Source: Eriocheir sinensis
Taxonomy: Eukaryota > Arthropoda > Malacostraca > Decapoda > Varunidae
Reading direction: 5' to 3'
Assembly (NCBI RefSeq): GCF_024679095.1
Contig: NW_026112165.1
Location: 62,001 to 126,000, forward strand
Length of the DNA stretch: 64,000 nt
Position numbers and translations under genes: made by a program
Part shown: positions 1 through 14,559 of the stretch, piece by piece
Numbering within the stretch: the first letter of the stretch is position 1
How the letters are laid out: each line of letters begins with the position of its first letter
Notes under the pieces: generated by a model
What the model was told of the DNA's origin: nothing
The model's database searches: none
What the model saw: only the letters and a program-made list of their open reading frames with translations

Positions 1-3000
1 TAAAACTATATACAAAAATACACAAAAATAATTTAAATTTGTATGAAAAGAAATATACAAAATACACATAAAATTAGGTTAATTTGTATTGAAATACATA
101 TACAAAATACATATAAAATAATGTAAATTTGAAAGAAAATATATAAACAAATACACATATAATAACGTAAATTTGTATAAAATATATAATCAAAATACAC
201 ATTAAATAATGTAAATATGTATAAAGAAAATATATACAAAACACAAATAGAATAATGTAAAATCGTATCAAAATATATACACAGAATATTAATAAAATAA
301 TGTAACTTTGTATGAAAATTATGATGCAAAATACCTATAAAATAACGCATTTTTTTATAAAAATATTGATACCAAAATACACATAAAATATTTGAATTTA
401 TATTAAAATAAATATACAAAATGCACATACAATAAGGTAAATTTGTATTGAAATAGATATGAAAAATACATATAAAATAATGTAAATTTGTTTCAAAATA
501 TATATACGAATACACATAAAATAACGTAGATTTCTATAAAAATACATATACAAAATACACATAATATTAAGTAAATACGTATAAAAAAATGTATACAAAA
601 TGCACATAAAATAATGTAAATTCGTATAAATGTAAATAAACAATATACCAATAAAAGAATGTGTATTTGTATAAATATAAATATACAAAATGCACATAAA
701 ATAACGTAAATTTATTTAAAACTATATACATAAAATAACGCAAATTTCTATAAAAATATATGTACAAAAATGAGCATAAAATAAATTTGCATAAAAATAT
801 ATATTCAAAACACACATTAGATAATGCAAATGAGTATAAAAATATGTATACAAAATACCTATGAAATAATCTAAATTCGTATCGAATTAAATTAAGAAAA
901 TACCAATATAATAATGTAATTTTGGATGAAAATATATATACAAAATACACATAAAATAACCTAAATACAAATACAAATATACACATAAAATAATTTAAAA
1001 TTGAATGAAATAAATATACAAAATAAACATAAAATAAGGTAAATTTGTAATGAAATATATGAAAAAATACACATAAAATAATATAAATTTGTATGAAAAT
1101 ATATATACAAATACACATTAAATAACATGAATTTGTATAAAATTTGTATCAAAATATATACTTATACACACAATAAAATAACGTATTTTTTTTATGAAAA
1201 TGTATATACAAAATACACATAAAATAATTTAAATACGTAGAAAAATATATATACAAAAAACAAATAAAATAATGTAAATATAAATGAAAATATATAAATA
1301 AATACACATAAAATAATGTAAACTTGGATAATAACTTAAATACAAATACAAATATACACCTAAAATAGTTTAAAATTGAATGAAATTAATATACAAAATA
1401 AACATAAAATAATTTAAATTTGAAATGAAATATATGTACAAAATACACATAAAAATAATGTAAATTTGTATGAAAATATATATACAGAAATACACATAAA
1501 ATAACATGAATTTGTATAAAAATATATTTTCAAAATAAACATTAAATAATGTATATGCGTAAAAAAATATATATACAAAGTACATATAAAATAATGTAAA
1601 TTCGTATCAAAATAAATCAACAAAATACCAATAAAATAATATATATCTGAATGAAAATAAATTTACAAAATACACATAACATAAGTAAATACAAAAATAC
1701 CCAGAAATAATTTGAATTTATATGAAAATAGATATACAAAATACACATAAAACTGGGGTAAATTTCTTTTGAAATATATATACAAAATACCCATAAAATA
1801 TTGTAAATTTGTGTCAAAATATATCAACAAATACACAAAAAATAACGTAAATTTGAATAAAATATATATACAAAATACACATTAAATAATGGAAAAGTGT
1901 ATAAAAGTATATATACAAAATGCGCATAGAATAATGTAAAATCGTATCAAAAAGTAATTTAAATTTGTATGAAAATAGATATACAAAATACATATAAAAT
2001 AAACTAAATTTGTATTGAAATATATATAAAAAATACATAAAATAATGTATATTTGTATCAAAATAATTAAACAAATACGCATAAAATAACGTAAATTTGT
2101 TTTAAAATATATAAACAAAATACACATTAAATTATGAAAATACGTATACAAAATATATACAAAATACACATATAATAATGTAAATTCGTATCAAAATACA
2201 TAAACAAAATAATAATAAAAAAATGTAAATTTGTATGAAAAAATATATACAAAATACACATAAAATAACGCAAATTTCTATAAAAATATATGTACAAAAA
2301 CGCACATCAAATACTTTAAATTTGTATGAAAATAAATAAACAAAATACACATCAAATAAGGCAAATTTACTATGAAAAAAGTACAAAATACACTTAAAAT
2401 AATGAAAATTTGTATAAAAACAACAACACAAATGTACACAAAATGAAGTAAAATTGTATAAAAAATATATATACAAAACACATATTAAATAATGTAAATG
2501 CGTATAAAAATATGTATAGAAAATACACATGAAATAATCTAAATTCGTATCGAAATAAATGAAGAAAATACCGATAAAATAATGTAATTTTGAATGAAAA
2601 TATATATAGAAAATACACATAAAATTACGTAAATACAAATAAATGTATACACATAAAATAATTTGAATTTGAATGAAAATAGAAAAAATAAACATAAAAT
2701 TAGGCAAATTTGTAATGAAATATATATACAAAATACATATAAAATAATGAAGATTTGTTTCAAAATATATATACGAAAACACATAAAATAACGTAGATTT
2801 CTATAGAAATCTATATACAAAATACACATGAAATTATGTAAATACGTATAAAAATATATATACAAAATACATATTTAATAATGTAAAAAAAATATCAATA
2901 AAAGAATGTGTATTTGTATGAAAATACATATACAAAATACACATAAAATAACGTAAATTTGTATATAACTATATACAAAAATACACAAAAATAATTTAAA

Positions 3001-3986
3001 TTTGTATGAAAATAAATATACAAAATACACATAAAATTAGGAAAATTTGTATTGAAATACATATACAAAATACACATAAAATAATGTAATTTTGAATGAA
3101 AATATATAAACAAATACACTTAAATTAACGAAAATTTGTATAAAATATATATACAAAATACTCATAAAATAATGTAAATATGTATAAAAAAATATATACA
3201 AAACTCAAATAGAATAATGTAAAATCGTATCATAAAAATACACAGAATGTTAATAAAATAATGTAAATTTGTATGAAAATAAATATGCAAAATACCCATA
3301 AAATAACGCATTTTTTATAAAAATATATATACCAAAATACACATAAAATATCTAAATTTGTATGACAATAAATATACAAAATGCTCATACAATAAGGTAA
3401 ATTTGTATTGAAATAGAGATGCAAAATACATATAAAACAATGTAAATTTGTTTCAATATATATATACGAATACACATAAAATAACGTAGATTTCTAAAAA
3501 AATATATATACAAAATACACATAAAATGAAGTAAATACGTATAAGAAAATGTATACAAAATTCATATAAAATAATGTAAATTCGTATCAAAATAAATAAA
3601 CAAAATACCAATAAAAGAATGTGTATTTGTATAAATATAAATACACAAAATACACATAAAATAGCGTAAATTGTATAAAACTATATACAAAAATTAACAA
3701 AAATAATTAAATTTGTATGAAAATAGATATACAAAAGACACATAAAATAACTCATATTTAAAAAATATATATACTAAAATACACATAAAATAGTTAAATT
3801 TGTATTAAAATAAATATACAAAATACACATACTATACGGTAAATTTGTATTGAAATACATATGCAAAATACACATAAAATAATGTAAATTTATATCAAAA
3901 TAGATACGAGTACACACAATAAAATAACGTAAATTTTTATGAAAATATATATACAAAATACATATAAAATAATGTAAATACGTAGA

Positions 3987-3990
<4 letters not shown>
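1..3990 (-). repeat. 45-bp minisatellite array, block 1 (minus polarity)
   Basis: About 88 tandem monomers of 43-46 bp, A-rich on the given strand. Each carries a TACAAAATACACATAAAAT-like core followed by TGTAAATTTGTAT. The first ~960 bp run through the composite cycle with marker variants such as CCTATAAAATAACGC (near 335) and TTCGTATAAATGTAAATAAA (near 612). From about 1,335 to the end the block is collinear with 49,772-53,545. Relative to that copy it lacks about 1.17 kb at ~1,953, where a monomer ending CGTATCAAAA is joined directly to AGTAATTTAAATTTG. It has no coding features: reading frames on the minus strand, such as 2,132-2,782, are the 15-residue shadow of the repeat. Confidence 0.93.
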
Positions 3991-4293
<303 letters not shown>

Positions 4294-7189
4294 TTTTGTA
4301 TATATATTTCAAAAGAAATTTACCTAGTTTTATGTGTATTTTGTATATCTATTTTCATACAAATTCAAATTATTTCTGGGTATTTTTTATATATTTTAAT
4401 TCAAATTTTACTTATATTATGTATATTTTGTAAATTTATTTTCATTCAAATATATATTATTTTATTGGCATTTTGTTGATTTATTTTGATAAGAATTTAC
4501 ATTATTTTATATGTACTTTGTATATATATTTTTATACATTATTTAATGTTTATTTTGAATATATTCATGTTATTTTATGTGTATTTGTATATATATTTTC
4601 ATTCAAATTTATATTATTTTATGTGTATTTTGTACATATATTTCATTACAAATTTACCTTATTTTACGTTTATTTTGTATATTTATTTCATTCAGATTTA
4701 AATTATTTTATGTGTATATTTGTATTTGTATTTAGGTTATTTTATGTGAATTTTCTATATATATTTTCATCCAAAATTCCATTATTTTTTTGGTATTTTG
4801 TTAATTTAACTCGATACGAATTTAGATTATTTCATTGGTATTTTGTATACATTTTTTTATACGCATGTACATTATTTAATGTGTGTTTTGTATATATATT
4901 TTTATGCAAATTTACTTTATTTTATATGCATTTTTGTATATATATATGTATAGAAATTTGCGTTATTTTATATGTATTTTGTATAAGTTTTCACATACAA
5001 ATTTACATTTTTTTATTGGTATTGTGTTTATTTATTTTGATACGAATTTAAATTATTATAAGTTTATTTTGTATATATATTTTAATACGTATTTACACAA
5101 TTTAATGAGTATTTTGTTTATATATTTTATACAATTTAGCTTATTTTATGTGTATTTTATATATATATTTTCATACAAATTTACATTATTTTATGTATTT
5201 TGTGTATATATTTTTATACAAATTTACGTTATTTTATGTGTATTTTATATATATTTTTTATATATTTACATTATTTACATTATTTTATGTGTATTTTGTA
5301 TACATTTTATATACAAATTACTTAATTTTATGTGTATTTTGTATATATATTTTAATACAAATTCAATTATTTTATGTGTATTTTGTATATATATTTTATA
5401 TAAATTTTTCTTTTATGTGTATTTTGTATATTTATTTTCATACAAATACATTATTTTATTAACGTTCTGTTTATTTATTTTGATACGAATTTACATTATT
5501 CTATGTGTATTTTGTATATATTTTTTATATATATTTATATTTTTAATATTATGTGCATTTTGTATATTTATTTTAATACAAATTTAATTGTTTAATATGT
5601 ATTTTTGTATATATATTTTTATACAAATAAGCGTTATTATATGGGTATTTTGCATCTTTATTTTCATACAAATTTACATTATCTTATTGATATTCTGTTT
5701 ATTTATTTTGATACGATTTAACATTATTTTATGAATATTTTGTATATATATTTTTATACATATTTAAAATATTTAATGTGTATATTTTGTATATATATTT
5801 TATCGAAACACGTTATTTTGTGTGTATTTATTTATATATTTTCATACAAATTTACAATATTTTATGTGTGTTTGTATATGCATGTCAATACAAATTTGCC
5901 TAAGTTTTTTGTATTTTGCATATCTATTTTCAAACAAATTTAAACTATTTTTGTGAATTTTGGTATATATTTTTGTACAAATTTTAGTTTTTTTATTTGT
6001 ATTTTGTATATATATTTTCCTACAAATATACATTCTTTTATTGGAATTTTGTTGATTTATTTTGATACGAATTTACATTATATTATGAGAATTTTGTATA
6101 TATATTTTTTTACGTATTTACATTTTTTATATTTATTTTGTATATATATATTTACTTAAAAATCTACGTTATTTTATTGTGTGTATTCGTATATATTTTG
6201 ATGAAAATTTTAAACAAATTCATGCTATTTTATGTGTATTTGGATATATATTTTCATACAAATTTACACTATTTTATGTGTATTTTGTACATATATTTCA
6301 TTACAAATTTACCTTATTTTATGTTTATTTTGTATATTTATTTCATTCAATTTTAAATTATTTTGTGTATATTTGTATTTGTGTTTAGGTTATTTTATGT
6401 GTATTTTCAATATATATTTTCATCCATAATTACATTATTTTATTGGTATTTTGTTAATTTAATTAGATACTAATTTATATTATTTCATAGGTATTTTGTA
6501 TACATATTTTTATACGCATTTACATTATTTAATGTGTGCTTTGTATATATATTTTTATGCAAATTTACTTAATTTTACGTGCATTTTTGTACATATATTT
6601 TTATAGAAATTTGCGTTATTTTATATGTATTTTGTATATATTTTCTCATACAAATTTACATTAATTTACTGGTATTTTGTTTACTTATTTTGATAAGAAT
6701 TACATTATAATATGTGTATTTTGTACATATTTTTTTATACGTATTTAAAGTATTTCATGAGTATTTTGTTTATATATCTTTATACAAATTTACTTTATTA
6801 AGTGTGTATTTGTATAAATATTTTGATACAAATTTACATTATTTTATGTATTTTGTATATATATTTCAATTCAAATTTAGCTTATTTTATGTGTATTTTG
6901 TATATCTATTTTCAAACAAATTTAATTACTTCTGTGTATTTTTGTATATAGTTTTATACAAATTTACGTTATTTTATGTGTATTTTGTATATTTATATTT
7001 ATACATATACACATTCTTTTATTGGTATTCTGTTTATTTATTTTGATTCGAATTTACATTATTTTATGTGTATTTTGTATACATTTTTTTATACGAATTT
7101 ACTTAATTTTATGTGTATTTTGCATATATATTTTTTTGAGAAATCTACGTTATTTTATGTATTTTGTATATATATATTTTATACAAATT

Positions 7190-8230
7190 TACATTATTTT
7201 ATGGGAATTTTGCATCTTTATTTTTATACAAATTTACATTATTTTATTGATATTCTGTGTATTTATTTTGATACGATTTTACATTATTCTATTTGCTTCT
7301 TATATATTTTTTTTACACACATTTACATTATTTAATGTATATCTTGCTTATATATTTTATACAAATTTACGTTATTTTAAGTGTATTTGTTTATATATTT
7401 TCATTCAAATTTACATTATTTGATATGTATTTTGTATATGTATTTCAATACAAATTTACCTAATTTTATGTGTATTTTGTATATTTCTTTTCATACAAAT
7501 TTAGATTTTTTTTGTGTATTTTTGTATATAGTTTTATACAAATTTAGGTTATTTTATGTACGCATTTACTTTATTTAATGTGTGTTTTGTATACAAATTT
7601 TTATGCAAATTTACTTTATTTTATGTGCATTTTTTTACATATATTTTTTATAGATATTTGCGTTATTTTATGGGTATTTGTATATGTTTTCTCATACAAA
7701 TTTACATTATTTTGTTGTTATTTTGTTTATTTATTTTGATACGAATTACATGATTATATATATATTTTGTACATATTTTTTATACGTATTTACATTACTT
7801 AATATGTTTTTTTTTTGGTATATATATTTTTATAAAAAATGCGTTATTTTATGGGTATTTTGCATCTTTATTGTCATACAAATTTACATTATTTTATTAA
7901 TATTCTGTGTATTTATTTTGATACGATTTTACATTATTCTATTTGTGTTTTGTATATATATTTTTTATACATATTTACATCATTTCATGTGTATTTTGTA
8001 TATTTATTTTGATATATATATTTTATACAAATCTACGTTATTTTAAGTGTATTTGTTTATATATTTTCATTCAAATTTACATTATTTGATATGTATTTTG
8101 TATATGTATTTCAATACAAATTTACCTAATTTTATGTGTATTTTGTATATTTATTTTCATACAAATTTAAATTATTTTTGTGTATTTTTGTATATAGTTT
8201 TATACAAATTTAGGTTATTTTATGTGTATT
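7190..8230 (+). repeat. ~666 bp tandem duplication inside block 2
   Basis: The run of monomers m19-m27 occurs twice, at about 7,190-7,560 and 7,840-8,230, separated by m1-m6-type monomers. The rare variant TTGATATGTATTTTGTATA falls at 7,420 and again at 8,086, giving a period of 666 bp. The collinear copy near 57,360 has only one such run, so this expansion is private to the left copy. Confidence 0.8.
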
Positions 8231-8401
8231 TTGTATATCTATTTTCATACAAATAACGTGCTTTTATTGATATTTTGCTAATTTATTTTGAAGCGAATTT
8301 ACATTATTTAATATGTATTTTGTATATATATTTTTATACGTATTTACATCATTTCATGTGTATTTTGTATATAAATTTCTATAGAAATCTAAGTTATTTT
8401 A

Positions 8402-9460
8402 TGTGTATTCGTATATAGATTTTGAAACAAATTTACACTTTTATGTGGATGTTGCATATTTTTTCAATACAAATTTACCTTATTGTATATGCATTTTGTA
8501 TATTAATTTTAATACAAATTTAATTATTCTATGTGTATTTTTGTATATGTATTTTTATAAAAATATGCTTTATTTTATGGGTATTTTGCATCTTAATTTT
8601 CATACAAATTTACATTATTTTATTGATATTCTGCTCATTCATTTTGATACGATTTGACATTATTCTATGTGTATTTTGTATATATTTTTCATACAAATTT
8701 ACGTTATTTTATGTGTATTTGTTTATATATTTTGACACAAATTTAGGATATTTTATGAGTATTTTGTATATATATTTCAAAAGAAATTTACCGTTTTATG
8801 TGTATTTTGTATATCTATTTTCATACAAACTCAAATTATTTTTATGTATTTTTGTATAGATTTTAAAACAAATTTTAGTTATGTTATGTGTATTTTGTAA
8901 ATTTATTCTCATTGAAATATATATTATTTTATTGGTATTTTGTTGATTTATATTGATACGAATTTACATTATTTTATATGTACTTTGCATATATATTTTT
9001 ATACGCATTTACATTATTTAATATTTATTTTGAATATATATTTTTATACAAATTCATGGTATTTTATGTGTATTTGTATATATATTTTTATATAAATTTA
9101 TATTATTTTATGTGTATTTTGTATATATATTTCATTACAAATTTACCTTATTTTATGTTTATTTTGTATGTGTATTTTGTATATTTATATTTATACAAAT
9201 ACACATTCTTTTAGTGGTATTTTGTTTACTTATTTTGATTCGAATTTACATTATTTTATGTGTATTTTGTATACATTTTTTTATATGTATTTACTTAATT
9301 TTATGTGTATTTTGTATATATATTTTTATAGAAATCTACGTTATTTTATGTGTATTCGTATATATATTTTGAAACAAATTTACATTGTTTTATATGTATT
9401 TTGCATATCTATTTCAATACAAATTTACCTTATTGTATGTGCATTTTGTATATTTATTTT
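8402..9460 (+). repeat. SD4 segment copy 1 (plus)
   Basis: Marked by a shortened monomer containing ACACTTTTATGTGGATGTTG (8,433) and by an unusual junction at ~9,160 where TTTATTTTGTATGTGTATTT links m48 to the monomer before ACACATTC. The same two markers in the same order occur at 57,664-58,500. In reverse complement they occur at 14,770-15,530 and 20,990-21,760. These are four dispersed copies of one rearranged cycle. Confidence 0.8.
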
Positions 9461-11613
9461 AATACAAAATAAAATATTTTATGAGTATTTTGTTATATAT
9501 ATTTTTATAAAAAATGCGTTATTTTATGGGATTTTTGCATCTTTATTTTCATACAAATTTACATTATTTTATTAATATTCTGTGTATCTATTTTTAAACG
9601 ATTTTACATTATTCTATTTGTGTTTTGTATATATTTTTTTATACATATTTTCATTATTTAATGTGTATTTTGTATATATATTTTATACAAATTTACATCA
9701 TTTTAAGTGTATTTGTTTATATTTTTTCATTCAAATTTACCTTATTGTATGTGCATTTTGTATATTAATTTTAATACAAATTTAATTAGTCAGTGTATAT
9801 TTTTGTATATGTATTTTTATTAAAATATGCTCTATTTTATCGGTATTTTGCATCTTTATTTTCATATACAAATTAACATTATTTTATTGATATTATGTTT
9901 TTTTTATTTTGATACGATTTTACAATATTCTATGTGTACTTTGTATATATATTTCATACATATTTACATTATTTAATGTATATTATGTATATATATTTTA
10001 TTGAAATTTACTTTATATTATGTGTATTTGTAAATATATTTTCATACAAATTTACATTATTTTATTTGTATTTTGTATATGTATTTGAATACAAATTTGC
10101 CTAATTTTATGTGTATTTTGCATATCTATTTTCAAACAAATTTAAACTATTTTTGTGTATTTTTGTATATACTTTTATACAAATTTTATTTATTTTATTT
10201 GTATTTTGTATATATATTTTCCTACAAATATACATTCTTTTAGTGGAATTTTGTTTATTTATTTTGATACGAATTTACATTATTTTATGTGTATTTTGTA
10301 TATATATTTTTCTACGTATTTACATTATTTTATGTATTTTGTATATATATTTTCATAAAAATTTACTTTATTTCATTGTGTGTATTCGTTTATATTTTGA
10401 TACAAATTTACATTATTTTTTTAAGTGTATTTTCTATATACAATTTCATCCAAAATTACATTATTTTATTGGTATTTTGTTAATTTAATTCGATACGAAT
10501 TTAGATTATTTCATTGGTATTTTGTATACATATTTTTATACGCATTTACATTATTTAATGTGTTTTTTAATATATATTTTTATGCAAATTTACTTTATTT
10601 TACGTGCATTTTTGTACATATATTTTATAGAAATTTGCGTTATTTTATGTGTATTTTGTAGATGTTTTCTCATACAAATACACATTCTTTTATTGATATT
10701 TTGTTTATTTATTTTGATACGAATTTACATTATTTAATGTGTATTTTGTATATATATTTTTATACGTATTCACGTCATTTCATGTGTATTTTGTATAGAT
10801 ATTTCTATAGAAATCTACGTTATTTTATGTGTATTCGTATATATATTTTGCAACAAATTTACATTGTTTTATGTGTATTTTGCATATTTTTTCAATACAA
10901 ATTTACCTTATTGTATGTGCATTTTATATCTTAATTTTAATACAAATTCAATTATTCTGTGTACTTTTGTATATGTATTTTTATAAAAATATGCTTTATT
11001 TTATGTAAATTTGCATAAAAATATATATACAAAACACACATTAAATAATGTACATGCGTATAAAAATATGTATACCAATGAAATAATCTAAATTCGTATC
11101 GAATTAAATTAGCAAAATACCAAAAAAATAATGGAGTTTTGGATGTAATTCAATGAAATAAATATACAAAATAAACATAAAATAAGGTAAATTTGTAAAG
11201 AAATATATGTAAAAAATACACATAAAATAATATAAATTTGTATGAAAATATATATACAAATACGGTACACATAAAATAACATGAATTAGTATAAAAATAT
11301 ATATTCAAAATAAACATTAAATAATGTATAAAAATATATATACAAAGTATATATAAAATAATGTAAATTCTTATCAAAATAAATCAACATAATACTAATA
11401 AAATAATATATATTTGAATGAAAATAAATTTACAAAATACACATAAGTAAAATTTGTATTAAAATATATACAAAAAATACCCAGAAATAATTTGAATTTG
11501 TATGAAAATAGATATACAAAATACACATAAAACTAGGTAAATTTCTTTTGAAATATATATACAAAATACCCATAGGATATTGTAAATTTGTGTCAACATA
11601 TATCAACAAATAC

Positions 11614-11643
11614 ACGTAACGTAACGTAACGTAACGTAACGTA
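11614..11643. repeat. ACGTA pentamer microsatellite, 6 copies
   Basis: Six perfect ACGTA units expand the single ACGTA normally present in this monomer (m38 type). It is the only GC-containing microsatellite type seen in the window and recurs only in the inverted sister at 39,744-39,768. Confidence 0.97.
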
Positions 11644-12024
11644 AATTTGTAAGAAATATATATACAAAATATATATTAAATTAAGGAAAATTGTATGAAA
11701 AAATATATACAAAATACACATAGAATAATGTTAAATCGTATCAAAATAAATGAACAGAATATCAATAAAATAATGTAAATTTGTATGAAAATAAAGATGC
11801 AAAATACCCATAAAATAACGCATATTTGTATAAAAATATTTACAAAATACACATAAAATAATTAAATTTGTATTAAAATAAATATACAAAATACATAATA
11901 AAGGTAAATTTGTATTAAAATAGATATGCAAATACACATAAAATGATGTAAATACGTATAAAAATATATATACAAAATACACCTTAAATAAGTTAAATTC
12001 GTATCAAAATCAATAAACTAACTT

Positions 12025-12211
<187 letters not shown>

Positions 12212-13817
12212 TTAGTATTAAAATACATACAAAAAAACACAAAAATAATTTCAATTTGTATGAAAATAGATATACAAAATCCACATAAAATTAGGTAAAT
12301 TTGTATTGAAATTCATATACAAAATACACATAAAAAAATGTAGATTTGTATGAAAATATATAAACAAATAGACATAAAGTAACGTATGTTTGTATGAAAT
12401 ATATATAGAAAATGCACATTAAATAATGTAAATATGTAAAATAAAATATATAAAAAATACACATAAAACAATGTAAAATCGTATCAAAATAAATACACAG
12501 AATATCAATCAAATAATGTAAATTTCTATGCAAATAAAGATGCAAAATACCTATTAAAAAAAACATATTTTTATAAAAACATATATACAAAAATACACAT
12601 CAAATAATTAAATTTGTATTAAAATAATTATACAAAATGCACATACAATTTGATAAATTTGTACTGAAATAGATATGAAAAGAACACACATCAAACAATG
12701 TAAATTTGTTTCAAAATATATATACGAATACACATAAAAAAACGTAAATTTCTATAAAAATACAAATAAAAAATACACATAAAATGATATAAATACGTAT
12801 AAAAATATATATACAAAATACACATAAAATAATGTAAATTCGTAGCAAAATAAATAAACCAAATACCAATAGAAGAATGTGAATTTGTATGAAAATAAAT
12901 ATACAAAATAAATATAAAATAACGTAAATTTGTATGAAACTATATACAAAAATACACAAAAGTAATTTAAATTTGTATATAAATAGATATAAAAAATATA
13001 CATAAAATAAACTAAATTTGTATTGAAATATATATACAAAATACATAAAATAATGTAAATTTGTATCAAAATATTTTAACAGATGCGCATAAAATAACGT
13101 AAATTTGTTTTAAAATATTCAAAATACACATTAAATAATGTAAATATGTATAAAAAAAATATATACAAAACACAAATAGAATAATGTAAAATCGTATCAG
13201 AATAAATACTCAGAATATTAATAAAACAATGTAGATTTGTATGAAAAAAGAGATGCAAAATACCCATTAAATAACGTATTTTTTATAAAAATATATATAC
13301 CAAAATACACTTAAAATATTTAAATTTGTATTAAAATATATACACAAAATGCACATACAATAAGGTAAATTTGTATTGAAATAGATATGCATAATACATA
13401 TAAAACAATGTAAATTTGTTTCAAAATATATGTAAGAATACACATAAAATAACGAAGATTTCTATAAAAATATATATAGAAAATACAGAGAAAATGAAGT
13501 AAATACGTATAAGAAAATTTAAACAAAATACACATAAAATAATGTAAATTCGTATCAAAATAAATAAACAAAATACCAATAAAAGAATGTGTATTTGTAT
13601 AAATATAAATATACAAAATAAACATAAAATAACGTAAATTTTATATAAAACTATATACAAAAATACACAGAAGTATTTAAATTCGTATTAAAATAGATAT
13701 ACAAAATACAGATAAAATAAGGAAAATTTGAATGGAGATGTATATACAAAATACATAAAATAATGTAAATTTGCATCAAAATATTTATAAAAATGCATAA
13801 ATAACGTAAATTTATTT

Positions 13818-13831
13818 AAAAAAAAAAAAAA
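13818..13831. repeat. A14 homopolymer
   Basis: Run of 14 A that replaces the usual AAATATATAAACAAA stretch in this monomer; sister copies at 22,856 and 43,752 keep the normal form. Confidence 0.95.
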
Positions 13832-14559
13832 CACATTAAGTAATGTAAATACGTATAAAAAATATGTACAAAATACACATATAAACATGTAATTCGTATC
13901 AAACTAAATAAACAAAATAGCAGTAAAATAATGTAAATTTGTATGAGAAAACATATACAAATACATATAAAATAACGCAAATTTCTATAAAAATATATGT
14001 ACAAAAATGCACGTTAAATAAAGTGGCAAGTAAAATATTTATACAAAACACATTAAATAATGTAAAAGCGTTTATAAAACAACCTAAATTTGTATAAAAC
14101 TATATACAAAAATACACAAAAATAGTTTAAATTTGTATGAAAATAAATATACAAAATACACATAAAATTAGGTAAATTTGTATTGAAATACATATACAAA
14201 ATACACATAAAATAATGTAAATTTGAATGAAAATATATAAACAAATACACTTAAAATAACGTAAATTTGTATAAAATATATATACAAGATACACAATAAA
14301 TAATGTAAATGTGTATAAAAAAATATATACAAAAAACAAATAGAATAATGTAAAATCGTATCAAAATAAATACACAGAATATCAATAAAATAACGTAAAT
14401 TTGTGTGAAAATATAGATGCAAAATTCCCATAAAATAGCGCATTTTTTATAAAAATATATATACCAAAATACACAAAAAATATTTAAATTTGTATTGTAA
14501 TAAATATACAAAATGCACATACAATAAGGTAAATTTGTATTGAAAGTGATATGCAAAAA

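Noticed and set aside
4473..5587. Long plus-strand open frames (up to 234 codons) resembling multi-pass membrane proteins
   Set aside because: All three plus frames are open together, the product is only the 15-residue repeat, and there is no start context, domain or codon bias. It follows from a 45 bp, stop-poor, T-rich monomer.
11614..11643. Telomere-type repeat
   Set aside because: ACGTA x6 is short, internal and inside a monomer. It fits no telomere repeat I know and is simple slippage.
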